Assembly (NCBI GenBank): GCA_035556735.1
Contig: DATMFF010000001.1
Span: forward strand, 62,001 to 126,000
Length of the DNA stretch: 64,000 nt
Direction of reading: 5' to 3'
Source: CANJBX01 sp035556735
GTDB lineage: Bacteria; Pseudomonadota; Alphaproteobacteria; Rhizobiales; Xanthobacteraceae
The notes under the pieces were generated by a model, which saw only the letters and a program-made list of their open reading frames with translations, had not been told where the DNA came from and did no database searches. Shown piece by piece: positions 50,563 through 60,014 of the stretch (its first letter is position 1; every line of letters begins with the position of its first letter). Both the position numbers and the translations under genes were made by a program.

Positions 50563-51948
50563 TCAGCCGCCGTAGCGGTCGCACAGGTAGGCGTAGAGCG
50601 CGCGCGCCGCCTGACATTCGCCGCCCTCCGGCCGGCCCGGCCTGGTCGACGGGTTCCAGGCATAGATGTCGAAATGCAGCCAGCTCTTGGTGGCCGTGAC
50701 GAAGCGCTGCAGGAACAGCGCGCAGGTGATCGAGCCCGCGAACGAGGAGGCTGGCGCGTTGTTGATGTCGGCCACCTTGGACTCGAGCATCGACTTGTAG
50801 GGCGGCCACAGCGGCATCCGCCACAGCGGGTCGTTCTCGGCGCGCGCGTGGCGCAGCACGTCCTGGGCAAGCGCCTCATCGTCGGTGTAGAGCGGCACAA
50901 GCTCGGGCCCGACGGCGACGCGCGCGGCGCCCGTCAAGGTGCCCATGTCGATCAGCAGATCAGGGGCGGCCTCGTCGGCGACCGCCAGCGCGTCGGCCAG
51001 GACGAGCCGGCCCTCGGCGTCGGTGTTGCCGATCTCGACCGTCAGTCCCTTGCGCGACGGATAGACGTCGAGCGGGCGGAAGGCGTCGCCGCCGACCGCG
51101 TTCTCCACAGCGGGAATCAGGACGCGCAGCCGCACCTTCAGACCGCGGCTCATGATCATGTGCGCGAGCGCGAGCACGGTGGCGGCGCCGCCCATGTCCT
51201 TCTTCATGATCAGCATTGCGCTCGACGGCTTGATGTCGAGCCCGCCGGAATCGAAGCACACGCCCTTGCCCACGAGCGTGACCGCCGGATCCGCGGGATC
51301 GCCCCACGTCAGTTCGATCAGCCGGGGCGCCTGGGCGGCGGCGCGTCCGACCGCGTGGATAAGATACAGCCGGTTGGCGAGGAGATCGCCGCCAATGATC
51401 GACGACGCCTTGGCGCCGTGCCGCTCGGCCAGCGCGCGCGCCGCCGTCTCGAGCTGCTCGGGCCCCATGTCGTTGGTCGGCGTGTTGACGAGATCGCGCG
51501 CAAGGTACACGGCCTCGACCACGCGCGAGAGATCGTCGCCATCGACTCCCGCCGGCACCGCGAGGCGGACGGCCTTGTCGTCGGGCTTGCGGTAGCGCGC
51601 GAAGCGGTAGGCGCCCAGCGCGAAAGCTAGCGCCGCGATGCGCAGATCGCCGGCCCCACCCGCACCATCGGCGAACCGATAGACGCCGGCCGGCAGGAGG
51701 GTCGGCAGCTTGCCCGTAAGGAACGGGTCGCGGCCCGGCGTGTCTTCGCCGTCCAGCGCGAACAGCGCGCCCGCGAGACCGTCGGAGCCGGGCAGCAGCA
51801 GAAGGCGCCCCGCCTTGGGCTCGAAGCCGGCCGCATCTGCGAACTTGGCCTGGGCGGGCTCGAGACGGCCACGCAGGCCGGGCCAGCTCGCGGCCGTCAC
51901 GAGGTGAATGGGGACGGCGCCGTCGGGGGCCGCAAATACCGGGTGCAT
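50563..51948 (-). CDS. M17 family leucyl aminopeptidase
   Basis: 461 aa. The C-terminal catalytic domain carries the M17 signature NTDAEGRLVLADAL with the metal ligands D and E, plus GKGVCFDSGGLDIKPS and MKKDMGGAATVLALA with the catalytic lysine. It removes N-terminal residues from peptides in the cytosol with two zinc or manganese ions. Start at 51948 is preferred because the family N-terminus begins there, though the ribosome site is weak. An ATG at 51981 is possible. Paired with an NlpC/P60 endopeptidase, it may degrade wall or imported peptides from the adjacent Yej system. Confidence 0.87.
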   Translation of the reverse strand: MHPVFAAPDGAVPIHLVTAASWPGLRGRLEPAQAKFADAAGFEPKAGRLLLLPGSDGLAGALFALDGEDTPGRDPFLTGKLPTLLPAGVYRFADGAGGAGDLRIAALAFALGAYRFARYRKPDDKAVRLAVPAGVDGDDLSRVVEAVYLARDLVNTPTNDMGPEQLETAARALAERHGAKASSIIGGDLLANRLYLIHAVGRAAAQAPRLIELTWGDPADPAVTLVGKGVCFDSGGLDIKPSSAMLIMKKDMGGAATVLALAHMIMSRGLKVRLRVLIPAVENAVGGDAFRPLDVYPSRKGLTVEIGNTDAEGRLVLADALAVADEAAPDLLIDMGTLTGAARVAVGPELVPLYTDDEALAQDVLRHARAENDPLWRMPLWPPYKSMLESKVADINNAPASSFAGSITCALFLQRFVTATKSWLHFDIYAWNPSTRPGRPEGGECQAARALYAYLCDRYGG

Positions 51949-52031
51949 GAGGCCAATCCGTTGAAACGCCCCGGTTATCATGGCGGGCCGGCGGGGTGAA
52001 GCGGGCTTTCGACGCCCGAACCCGGCACACC

Positions 52032-52046
52032 TTAACGGCCCATTAA
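52032..52046 (+). promoter_or_regulatory. CtrA-type binding site (TTAA-N7-TTAA), perfect
   Basis: TTAACGGCCCATTAA matches the CtrA consensus exactly. A second half-site (TTAA at 52049-52052 followed 7 nt later by TTGC) overlaps the same helical face. The box ends 50 nt before the tadD-like start codon, a usual place for CtrA activation. In Caulobacter, pilus genes are under CtrA control. Confidence 0.65.
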
Positions 52047-52096
52047 GGTTAACGGCTTATTGCAGAAAAACCCACGCATCCGTGGCGGAGCTCAGC

Positions 52097-52888
52097 ATGA
52101 CCGCGCGCTGCAAGCGATCTGCACGACCCCTGAGCGGCGCGGCGGCCACCGTGGCCCTGGCGCTGATCACCGCCGGCTGCTCGTCATTTTCAGCCGACAC
52201 CACCGGATCGATCGGCAAGGGCACGACCCAGGGCGAAACGGATTGGCGGCGCGACGCCGACTCGCTCGCCGAACGCCACCGCGCCAATCCGCGCGACGCG
52301 GACGTCGCGATGGCCTACGCCAAGTCGCTGCGCGCGCTCGGCCAGCGCACGCAGGCCGTCGCCGTGCTGGAGCAGGCCTCGCTCACGTCCCCATTCAACA
52401 AGGCGCTGCTCGCCGACTACGGCCGCGCGCTGATCGACGTCGGCCAGTACAAGAAGGCGCTCGACGTATTGGAGCGCGCCCACACGCCCGACGATCCTAA
52501 CTGGCGCGTGCTGTCGGCGCAGGGAACCGCGCTCGACCAGCTCGGGCGCCATGGAGACGCCCAGCGCTACTACGCGAGCGCGCTGAAAATCGTGCCGGAC
52601 GAACCGTCGGTGCTGTCCAATCTGGGGCTGTCCTACGCCCTGGCCAAGGATCTCCCGCGCGCGGAGGAGATGCTGCGGCGCGCGGTCGCGAGCTCGAAGG
52701 CCGACCCGCGCGTGCGCCAGAACCTCGCGCTGGTGGTCGGATTGCAGGGCCGCTTCGAGGAGGCCGAGAGCATCGCGCGTGCCGACCTGCCGCCCGAGGA
52801 GGCCGCCTCGAACGTCGCCTATCTCAAGCAGATGCTCTCCGATGCGAAGGCCGGCAAGAAGCTGCGCAACGCCGCGCCCGCGACCTAG
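52097..52888 (+). CDS. tadD: Tad pilus assembly lipoprotein TadD (TPR protein)
   Basis: 263 aa. A lipoprotein signal peptide with lipobox ITAGC (cysteine at residue 28) is followed by about four to five TPR repeats from residue 60 to 235 (AKSLRALGQRTQAVAVLEQAS, GRALIDVGQYKKALDVLERA and similar). TadD is an outer-membrane-associated factor for secretin assembly in the Flp pilus machine. GGAG lies 7 nt before the ATG. It is on the plus strand, convergent with tadC, so it is transcribed apart from the main cpa/tad operon and has its own CtrA-type box. Confidence 0.82.
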   Translation: MTARCKRSARPLSGAAATVALALITAGCSSFSADTTGSIGKGTTQGETDWRRDADSLAERHRANPRDADVAMAYAKSLRALGQRTQAVAVLEQASLTSPFNKALLADYGRALIDVGQYKKALDVLERAHTPDDPNWRVLSAQGTALDQLGRHGDAQRYYASALKIVPDEPSVLSNLGLSYALAKDLPRAEEMLRRAVASSKADPRVRQNLALVVGLQGRFEEAESIARADLPPEEAASNVAYLKQMLSDAKAGKKLRNAAPAT

Positions 52889-52964
52889 CCCTGACGTGCC
52901 GCGGCTCCGGCGCCTGGCGGGCCTGCCTGCTCCCCGAGACGCGCTTCGGCCCCTGCCCACGCTC

Positions 52965-53939
52965 TCACTGGAACATCAGGCGGATCGCGACCGGCCCCAG
53001 GATGACGATGAACAGCACGGGCAGGAAGAACAGGATCATCGGAACCGTGAGCTTGGGCGGCAGCGCGGCGGCCTTCTTTTCCGCTTCCGACATGCGCATG
53101 TCGCGGTTTTCCTGGCTCAGCACGCGCAAGGTCTGCGCCATCGGCGTGCCATAGCGCTCCGCCTGCTGGAGGGCGAGACACACCGACTTCACCGTGTCCA
53201 GATCGACGCGCTTTGTGAGATTCTCGTAGGCCTGCTTGCGGTCGGGGAGATAGGACAGCTCCGCCGTGAGCAGCGCGAGCTCTTCGGCGAGCGGGATCGA
53301 CTGCGATCCGATCTCCTCGCCGACCTTGCGGAAGGCCGCCTCGATCGACATGCCGGATTCCACGCAGATGAGCAGCAGGTCGAGCGCGTCCGGGAAGGCG
53401 CGGTTGATCGAGAGCTTGCGCTTCTCGATGCGGTTGTTGAGGAAAATGTCGGGCGACTTGATGCCGATGTAGGCCGCGGCCAGGCAGAGCGCGAGATTGA
53501 CGAACACCGGCTGATCGAGATCGAGGATGACGAAGACATAGAGCGCCGAGGCCACGAAGGCGGCGATCGGCATCACCATGCGGAAGAACAGATAGCCCAC
53601 ATAAGGCGCCTGCCCGCGATAGCCGGCCTGAATGAGCTTGTCGCGCGCTGCTTCCTGCCCGAGCCACTTGTTGAGATCGAACTGCTCGACTACGCGCTGC
53701 ATGTACTGCTTGGGCGACGTGCGCAGCGCCACCTTCTCGGCATTGCGCGCCAGCTTCTCGCGCTCGCGCTGCCGGATCTTGTCGCGTTCGACGCTCACCG
53801 CTCGCATGCGCCGCGTCAACTCGTCGCGCGCAAGCAGCGGCATGGCGATGGTGAAGACAGTCGCCGCCGCCGCGACGGCGGCGAGCACCATCGCGAGAAA
53901 CCTCGGGTCCTGAAACCTGTCGATCAGCAGCGAGAGCAT
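52965..53939 (-). CDS. tadC: Tad pilus inner membrane platform protein TadC (T2SS F family)
   Basis: 324 aa. An N-terminal helix (about residues 14-34), two helices near residues 115-160, a T2SSF domain with FPDALDLLLICVESGMSIEAAFRKVGEE, and a C-terminal helix pair (TVPMILFFLPVLFIVILGP). With TadB it forms the inner membrane base of the Flp pilus. The ATG at 53939 is preferred; it is 11 nt after the tadB stop. Last gene of the minus-strand operon. Confidence 0.9.
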   Translation of the reverse strand: MLSLLIDRFQDPRFLAMVLAAVAAAATVFTIAMPLLARDELTRRMRAVSVERDKIRQREREKLARNAEKVALRTSPKQYMQRVVEQFDLNKWLGQEAARDKLIQAGYRGQAPYVGYLFFRMVMPIAAFVASALYVFVILDLDQPVFVNLALCLAAAYIGIKSPDIFLNNRIEKRKLSINRAFPDALDLLLICVESGMSIEAAFRKVGEEIGSQSIPLAEELALLTAELSYLPDRKQAYENLTKRVDLDTVKSVCLALQQAERYGTPMAQTLRVLSQENRDMRMSEAEKKAAALPPKLTVPMILFFLPVLFIVILGPVAIRLMFQ

Positions 53940-53950
53940 CAGCCGTTCTT

Positions 53951-54931
53951 CTAGAAATCGAAATTGATCATCTTCTTCATCACCAGAATCCCGAGCAGCA
54001 TCCAGAGCGCGCTGCCGGCCAGCATCATCTGCCCGACCGGATGGGTGAACAGCACCCCGATGAAATCGGGGCTGGTGACATAGACGGCGCCGCCGACGAC
54101 GATCGGCAGCGCTCCGATGATCGCGCCCGACGCCTTGGCTTCGGTCGACATGGCCTTGATCTTGGCCTTCATCTTCTTGCGGTCGCGCAGCACGCGCGAG
54201 AGGTTGCCGAGCGCCTCGGCCAGGTTGCCGCCGGTCTTCTGCTGGATCGCGATCACGATCCCGAAGAAGTTCGCCTCGGGCAGTGGGATGCGCTCGTACA
54301 GCTTGCCGCAGGCCTCGCCGAGCGGAATGCCGATCGCCTGGGTATCGAGCAGGGCCTTGAACTCGCTGCGAATCGGCTCGGGCCCGTCGTTGACGATGAT
54401 CTTCATGGAATCGAGCAGCGGAAGGCCAGCCTTGATGCCGCGTACGATGACGTCGATCGTGTCGGGGAAGTTCGTCAGGAAACTCTGCTCGCGCCGCTTC
54501 TTGAGGTAGGACAGCAGCCAGCGGGGCGCGCCAAGGCCGGCGACGAACGCCACGGGCGCCGCGATCAGGACGTCCCCGGTGGCGACGAGGGTGAGCAGCA
54601 GGGCGACGAGCGCCATGGTCGCAGAGACCATGTAGAACGCGCGCGGGGACCAGGTGAGGCCGGCCTGGGCGATGCGCACGGCCAGCGGCGGGCTGCTGTG
54701 GTTCTTGTGGCGCTCTTCGACGCCCTTGAGCGTCTGCTCGATCTGCTCGCGCCGCAGCCGCTGCGGCGCCCGTCCCGCCGCCTTGCGCACCGGTCCGCTG
54801 CTCTGCGCGATCGACATGCGCCGGCGCTCGGCGTGCCGCTCGCCCGAGAGCACCGGATAGAGAAAAACCCAGGCAACGCCGCCGCAGGCAGCGCTGACCA
54901 GGAAGAAGATCGCGATCGTGTTCATCGGCAT
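53951..54931 (-). CDS. tadB: Tad pilus inner membrane platform protein TadB (T2SS F family)
   Basis: 326 aa. N-terminal helix (residues 4-24), helices near 95-140, a T2SSF domain with FPDTIDVIVRGIKAGLPLLDSMKII and IAIQQKTGGNLAEALGNLSRVLRDRKKMK, and C-terminal helices (about 265-320). It is the first of two GspF-like platform proteins working with the ATPase CpaF. The ATG at 54931 lies 5 nt after the cpaF stop. A second ATG at 54925 is equally possible. Confidence 0.9.
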   Translation of the reverse strand: MPMNTIAIFFLVSAACGGVAWVFLYPVLSGERHAERRRMSIAQSSGPVRKAAGRAPQRLRREQIEQTLKGVEERHKNHSSPPLAVRIAQAGLTWSPRAFYMVSATMALVALLLTLVATGDVLIAAPVAFVAGLGAPRWLLSYLKKRREQSFLTNFPDTIDVIVRGIKAGLPLLDSMKIIVNDGPEPIRSEFKALLDTQAIGIPLGEACGKLYERIPLPEANFFGIVIAIQQKTGGNLAEALGNLSRVLRDRKKMKAKIKAMSTEAKASGAIIGALPIVVGGAVYVTSPDFIGVLFTHPVGQMMLAGSALWMLLGILVMKKMINFDF

Positions 54932-54936
54932 GGGGA

Positions 54937-56502
54937 TCAGTGATCCATGCCCTCGGCCGCCACCGCATGGGCGGCGTCCAGCGCGCTCGCCAGCCGCTTC
55001 TCCTCGCCGAAATAGCGCGCGCGATCCCAGAAGCGCGGGCGGCCGATCCCGGTGGAGCGATGCCGGCCGATGATCTTGCCCTGCGCGTCCTCGCCGATCA
55101 TGTCGTAGACGAACAGGTCCTGGGTGATGATCACATCGCCCTCGAGCCCCACCACTTCGGTGATGTGGGTGATGCGGCGCGAGCCGTCGCGTAGGCGCGC
55201 CGCCTGGATGATCACGTCGACCGACGCGCAGACCATCTCGCGGATGGTCCGCGACGGCAGCGTGAAGCCGCCCATGGTGATCATCGATTCCAGGCGAGCG
55301 AGAGCCTCGCGCGGATTGTTGGCGTGCAGCGTACCCATCGAGCCGTCGTGGCCGGTGTTCATCGCCTGCAGCAGGTCGAATGCCTCGGAACCGCGTACCT
55401 CGCCGACGATGATCCGCTCCGGCCGCATGCGCAGACAGTTGCGGATGAGGTCGCGCATGGTGACCTGGCCTTCGCCTTCGAGATTGGGCGGGCGCGTCTC
55501 CAGGCGCACCACGTGCGGCTGCTGGAGCTGCAGCTCCGCCGCGTCCTCGCAGGTGATGACGCGCTCGTCGTCATCGATGTAGCGCGTGAGGCAGTTGAGC
55601 AGCGTCGTCTTGCCCGAGCCGGTGCCGCCGGACACCAGCGTGTTGACGCGGCATCGTCCGATGATCTTGAGGATCTCCGCGCCCTCGGGCGAGATCGAGC
55701 CGTATTTGACCAACTGTTCGAGCGTGAGCTTGTCGCGCTTGAACTTGCGGATGGTGAGCGCGGGGCCGTCGATCGCCAGCGGCGGCACGATGACGTTGAC
55801 GCGCGAGCCGTCGGGGAGGCGCGCGTCGCAGATCGGGGACGCTTCGTCGACGCGTCGGCCGATCTGGCTGACGATGCGCTGGCAGATGTTGAGGAGCTGC
55901 TGGTTGTCGCGGAAGCGGGTGCTGGTCTTCTGGATCTTGCCGGCGACCTCGATGTAGACGGTGCCGGAGCCGTTGACCATGACGTCGGCGATGTCGTCGC
56001 GCGCCAGCAGCGGCTCAAGCGGGCCGTAGCCCAGCACGTCGTTGCAGATGTCGTCGAGCAGTTCTTCCTGCTCCGAGATCGACATCACGATGTTCTTGAT
56101 CGCGACGATTTCGTTGACGATGTCGCGGATTTCCTCGCGCGCCGAGTCGGCATCGAGGCGCGCGAGCTGCGCGAGATCGATCGCCTCGAGCAGGGCGCTG
56201 AAGATCGTCGCCTTGACCTCGTAGTATTTCTCCGAGCGCGCAAGATCCTGCGCCGTGGGCGCGGTGGCAATCTTGCCGGTCCCGTTGCCGCTGATGACGA
56301 CGCGGCCGCCCTGCGTCAGCGGCGCGCTCACCACCGGCGCGCCGAGACCGCTCGACGGGAACGGCGTGCGGCCGGCTTCGACGTGCGCCGGAGCAGTGGG
56401 AGGGGAGTCGTGGACGGGCAGCGAAGGCGGCGCGGCCGCGGGCACCGGCTCCCGGCGCGGTTCGACGATATTGCTGCTGCTACGCTTACCGAAACCCGAC
56501 AC
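54937..56502 (-). CDS. cpaF: Tad/Cpa pilus assembly ATPase CpaF (TadA)
   Basis: 521 aa, VirB11/GspE-type secretion ATPase. A disordered Pro/Ala-rich N-terminus (to about residue 80) is followed by an N-terminal domain with GYGPLEPLLARDDIADVMVNG. The ATPase core has Walker A SGGTGSGKTTLLN, an Asp box CEDAAELQLQQPHVVRLETRP and Walker B RPERIIVGEVRG with the His box GSMGTLHANNP. It drives pilus polymerisation. The GTG at 56502 is chosen because AAGGAG lies 6 nt before it. A TTG at 56508 would leave no spacer. Confidence 0.93.
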   Translation of the reverse strand: MSGFGKRSSSNIVEPRREPVPAAAPPSLPVHDSPPTAPAHVEAGRTPFPSSGLGAPVVSAPLTQGGRVVISGNGTGKIATAPTAQDLARSEKYYEVKATIFSALLEAIDLAQLARLDADSAREEIRDIVNEIVAIKNIVMSISEQEELLDDICNDVLGYGPLEPLLARDDIADVMVNGSGTVYIEVAGKIQKTSTRFRDNQQLLNICQRIVSQIGRRVDEASPICDARLPDGSRVNVIVPPLAIDGPALTIRKFKRDKLTLEQLVKYGSISPEGAEILKIIGRCRVNTLVSGGTGSGKTTLLNCLTRYIDDDERVITCEDAAELQLQQPHVVRLETRPPNLEGEGQVTMRDLIRNCLRMRPERIIVGEVRGSEAFDLLQAMNTGHDGSMGTLHANNPREALARLESMITMGGFTLPSRTIREMVCASVDVIIQAARLRDGSRRITHITEVVGLEGDVIITQDLFVYDMIGEDAQGKIIGRHRSTGIGRPRFWDRARYFGEEKRLASALDAAHAVAAEGMDH

Positions 56503-56518
56503 ACGCAACTCCTTGACG

Positions 56519-57787
56519 CTACTTCTTCATCAGCTTCTGCAACAGCGGCGTAAGCAACGTGCGCTGGCGCTTGGCCTCGGCGCGGCCGGTCAGATGCTGC
56601 GCCAGCAGCCGGAACAATTCCGCCGACTTGTGGCCGGCGGACACCTCCGCGATCATCTGTCCGTTGTTTGCCGCAGTCCCGAAGATCGCCGGCTCGAACG
56701 GGATGACCACCACGGGATCCTCCTCGAGGGCACGTGCGAAGTCGGCCGGCTTGATCTCGGGCCGTTTCGGCACGCCGACCTGATTGAGGCAGTACGAGGG
56801 AAGGCGGTCGTTCGGCCGCGCGGCGCGCAGGCCTTCGATCAGGTTCTTGGCGTTGCGCAGGTTGGCGAGGTCCGGCGCCGCCACAATCAAGATGTCGTCG
56901 GCGCTCACCAGCATGCGCTTGGTCCATGCGGACCACACATGGGGAACGTCGAGCACGACGCAGGGAACGCTGGCCCGTAGCGTGTCGAAGATCGAATCGA
57001 AAGCCTCGGCGCCGAAGTCATAGACGCGCTCGAGGGTCGCCGGCGCCGCCAGCAGACTGAGATGATCGTCGCATTTCGACAGCAGACGATCGAGAAAGGC
57101 CGCATCGATCCGGTCCGGCGAGAACACGGCGTCGGCAATGCCCTGCGGAGGGTCCTGGTTGAAGTCGAGGCCGGCGGTGCCGAACGGCAGGTCGAGATCG
57201 GCGACCACGGAGGCAAGCTCGAAATCGCGTCCGATCGACCAGGCGACGTTGTGCGCGACCGTCGAGGCACCAACCCCGCCCTTCGCGCCGACCACCGCCA
57301 GGATGCGTCCGACCGGCTTGGCCTCGGGCGCGGAGAACAGCCCGCAGACCGATCGCACGACGTCGAGCGTCGTGGTCGGCGCGATGAGATAGTCGCTGAC
57401 GCCGCGGCGGATCAGCTCGCGGTAAAGCACGATGTCGTTGACGCGGCCGATGACGATGACCCGCGTGTCGCCGTCGCACACCTGGGCAAGCTCGTCGAGC
57501 GCGTCGAGCAGCGTGTCGCCCTGCTTGTCCGACTCGACGATGATCACGTTGGGCGTCGGCGATGAGCGATAGGCTTCCAGCGCCGCCGCCATACCGCCCA
57601 TCTGGATGCGCACATGCGCGCGCGCCAGCCGCCGATCCTCAGCGGCTCCCTGCATCGCCGCGGCGACATCGACGGATTCGCAGAAGGCCTGGATCGAGAT
57701 GCGCGGCGCCGGCGCGATGTGCTCCTCGCCCGGATCCGCGACCGGCGTCACGTCAGCTTCGGATGTCTGCTGGTTGTACCTGATCAT
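56519..57787 (-). CDS. cpaE: Pilus assembly protein CpaE (TadZ-like, MinD/ParA-type ATPase)
   Basis: 422 aa. An N-terminal atypical receiver domain (about residues 25-145: VIIVESDKQGDTLLDALDEL, VIVIGRVNDIVLYRELIRRGVSDYLIAPT) precedes a MinD/ParA-like ATPase domain with the deviant Walker A AVVGAKGGVGASTVAHN and ADLDLPFGTAGLDF. CpaE places the pilus machine at the pole in Caulobacter. The ATG at 57787 overlaps the cpaD stop (ATGA). Confidence 0.9.
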   Translation of the reverse strand: MIRYNQQTSEADVTPVADPGEEHIAPAPRISIQAFCESVDVAAAMQGAAEDRRLARAHVRIQMGGMAAALEAYRSSPTPNVIIVESDKQGDTLLDALDELAQVCDGDTRVIVIGRVNDIVLYRELIRRGVSDYLIAPTTTLDVVRSVCGLFSAPEAKPVGRILAVVGAKGGVGASTVAHNVAWSIGRDFELASVVADLDLPFGTAGLDFNQDPPQGIADAVFSPDRIDAAFLDRLLSKCDDHLSLLAAPATLERVYDFGAEAFDSIFDTLRASVPCVVLDVPHVWSAWTKRMLVSADDILIVAAPDLANLRNAKNLIEGLRAARPNDRLPSYCLNQVGVPKRPEIKPADFARALEEDPVVVIPFEPAIFGTAANNGQMIAEVSAGHKSAELFRLLAQHLTGRAEAKRQRTLLTPLLQKLMKK

Positions 57788-58530
57788 TGCCCGACGTCGC
57801 TGATCCGGCCCTGCTCGCCGTTGGGATAGATGGTGGATGGGCTTTCGCCCCTGCGATACTTCTCAAGCACCTGCGTGCGACGCGGCGTGTAGGCCGGTGT
57901 CTCCCCGCGCGGCTGCACGAGATCGGCGGGGTTGTCGACCATCGCGGCGAGGTTGCGCTGCGTCGCGCACCCCAGGTTCCAGAACGGCCGATTCTCGTTC
58001 CACAGCGGATCGTTGTCCGGGCCGAGGTCCTTCGGCCAGAGGCCGCACGGCCCGGCCTCGGCCGCCATTCGCGGATAGTTCAGCTTGAGCGTCGGCAGCG
58101 AGCCGGGATTGGTCGGCAGGTACGGCCGCACGTTCACCGCCTGCGGTGGCACCTCGGCCGCCGCCAGGATCGCCTGCACCTCGCGCAGGGTTTCGGCCGC
58201 GGCGCGCTCGTTCGGCGTCTTGCGCGGCAGATCGATGACGATGCCGCCGGTACCCTCGCGCTTCCACGCCTGCGCGAACGCAAGCACGTCCGCGCGCTGC
58301 GCCGGCAGCAGACCCCCGCGGTGACTGCCTACGAGGACTGCGACGGTGCGCTCCTTTTCCTTCAGCGTGATCGGATGGCGCTGACGATAGTCGTTCGAGA
58401 TCGGCTCCGAGGGCATATGCGGCGAGTAGCAGCCCGCAAGGGCCGCGGCCAGCACTGCCACGGCAAGCCCGCGCGCCGCGACCGACGCGGCGCCGCCGCG
58501 CGGCAAGCCGTTCAAATGCACCGATGCCAT
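57784..58530 (-). CDS. cpaD: Pilus assembly lipoprotein CpaD
   Basis: 248 aa. A signal peptide with lipobox LAGC is at about residues 28-31. A CpaD domain follows: DYRQRHPITLKEKERTVAVLVGS, then NVRPYLPTNPGSLPTLKLNYPR and the C-terminal FWNLGCATQRNLAAMVDNPADLVQPRGETPA. It helps outer membrane secretin assembly. The ATG at 58530 follows GGAGG by 8 nt. It lies 19 nt after cpaC and overlaps cpaE by 4 nt. Confidence 0.9.
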   Translation of the reverse strand: MASVHLNGLPRGGAASVAARGLAVAVLAAALAGCYSPHMPSEPISNDYRQRHPITLKEKERTVAVLVGSHRGGLLPAQRADVLAFAQAWKREGTGGIVIDLPRKTPNERAAAETLREVQAILAAAEVPPQAVNVRPYLPTNPGSLPTLKLNYPRMAAEAGPCGLWPKDLGPDNDPLWNENRPFWNLGCATQRNLAAMVDNPADLVQPRGETPAYTPRRTQVLEKYRRGESPSTIYPNGEQGRISDVGQ

Positions 58531-58549
58531 ACGCTTACCCTCCGTGGCC

Positions 58550-59992
58550 TCAGTCGAGAATGAAGCCATAATTTCCCCGGTACATGCGGCGCGGATCGAC
58601 GGCGCCCGGCACGCCATAGATGCGGTTGAGCCGCCCGAGCAGCACGGTGGACGGATCGGCGGCGTCAGCAAAGCCATCATCCGGCTTCGCCAAATCCTTC
58701 TGCGAGACGGCCCGCGCCACATAGGGCGTCACGATGACCATCAGCTCGGTCTGCCGGTTGACGTAATCGCGGCTGCGGAACAGGGCGCCGATCACCGGAA
58801 CCTGCGTGATGCCGGGCACGCCGTTGAGCGCCTGCTTGGTCTGCTCCTGGATCATGCCGGCCATCGCCATCGACCCACCCGAGGGGATCTCCACCGTCGT
58901 GTCGGCGCGGCGAACCCGGATCGACGGGATGGTGATCGCGTCGGAGCCGGGCACCGACAGCGTGATCGTGTTCTCATTCGAGACGTCCGACACTTCCGTC
59001 ATCACCTTCAGGCTGATGCGGCCCTCGCTGAGGACCACGGGCGTGAAGGTCAGGCCGACGCCGAACTTCTTGTAGTCGATCGACTGCTGGCAGATCGGCG
59101 GCACGCGCGTCGTGTCGCAGCTCAGGCCCTGCGGGATCGGAAATTCGCCGCCAGCGAGGAACGTCGCGGACTCGCCGGAGATGGCCGTCAGCGTCGGCTC
59201 GGCCAGCATGCGAATGACGCCGGCGCGCTCCATGGCGCGCAGCGTGGCCGCCGTCGACTGGTAGCGGAACACGCCCGCAGAACTGCTGATCGCCTGCGTG
59301 GTGGCGGTGAACGGATTGCGGGTCGCGAAATCGAGTACGGCCACGCCCGAGCCGAGGCTGCCGGTGAGATCGACGCCGAGCTGCTTGATGACGTCGCGCT
59401 GCACTTCCGCGACCGTGACCTTGAGCATGACCTGGTCGCGGCCGCGCACGGTGAGCGCATTGACGACCTTGTTGCCGTCGCCCACGAGCCGTGACGCCAG
59501 ATCGAAGGCCTGCTGCGACTCGGCGGGATTGGCCGCGGTCCCGGTGAGCACCACGCCGTCACCGACCCCGTCGATGCGCATGTCGGAGTTGGGGAACATC
59601 TGGCGCAGCGCGGCGCGCACCCCGTTGAGGTCGCGCGTCACCGCGATGTCGAGGCCGGCGATCTGGCCGCCATTGGCGTCGAAGAAGAACACGCTGGTCT
59701 GGCCGACCGCCACGCCCACGATGTAGGCGCGGCGCGACGAGCGCACCACCGCATTCGCGATCTTCGGATCGGCCACGAGAATGTCGCGCACGTCGCGCGG
59801 GAGATCGATCACAACCGACTTGCCGATGCCGAGCGGGACGAACCGCGAGGTCGCCTCGCTCGCCGCGATCTGAATGACCGAGGACGACGGCTCGGGACGG
59901 GAATCGGCACTGTCGGCCTTGCCGAAGGCGCACACCGCGACGAGCAGCGTGGCGACGAATGCTGCGCCGCGTGTCAGCGTCCAGTCTGGCAT
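58550..59992 (-). CDS. cpaC: Outer membrane secretin CpaC (RcpA)
   Basis: 480 aa. Signal peptide (to about residue 28), then the pilus-specific N0-like domain (GIGKSVVIDLPRDVRDILVADPKIANAVV), a BON-like region (VVLTGTAANPAESQQAFDLASRLV) and the secretin domain with VGLTFTPVVLSEGRISLKVMTEVS, PSGGSMAMAGMIQ and VPVIGALFRSRDYVNRQTELMVIVTPYV. It forms the outer membrane ring for Flp pili. It is 22 nt after cpaB in the operon. The N0-like part resembles the stand-alone protein at 62356-62868. Confidence 0.93.
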   Translation of the reverse strand: MPDWTLTRGAAFVATLLVAVCAFGKADSADSRPEPSSSVIQIAASEATSRFVPLGIGKSVVIDLPRDVRDILVADPKIANAVVRSSRRAYIVGVAVGQTSVFFFDANGGQIAGLDIAVTRDLNGVRAALRQMFPNSDMRIDGVGDGVVLTGTAANPAESQQAFDLASRLVGDGNKVVNALTVRGRDQVMLKVTVAEVQRDVIKQLGVDLTGSLGSGVAVLDFATRNPFTATTQAISSSAGVFRYQSTAATLRAMERAGVIRMLAEPTLTAISGESATFLAGGEFPIPQGLSCDTTRVPPICQQSIDYKKFGVGLTFTPVVLSEGRISLKVMTEVSDVSNENTITLSVPGSDAITIPSIRVRRADTTVEIPSGGSMAMAGMIQEQTKQALNGVPGITQVPVIGALFRSRDYVNRQTELMVIVTPYVARAVSQKDLAKPDDGFADAADPSTVLLGRLNRIYGVPGAVDPRRMYRGNYGFILD

Positions 59993-60014
59993 GTTGTCCC
60001 CATCCCCCTCCGGG

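Noticed and set aside
53940..54968. Upstream extension of the tadC frame to 54968
   Set aside because: The extra 343 codons are antisense-like Arg-rich sequence over tadB. The TadC helix-1 start is at 53939.
56503..56508. TTG at 56508 as the cpaF start
   Set aside because: It directly abuts AAGGAG with no spacer. The GTG at 56502 has a 6-nt spacer.
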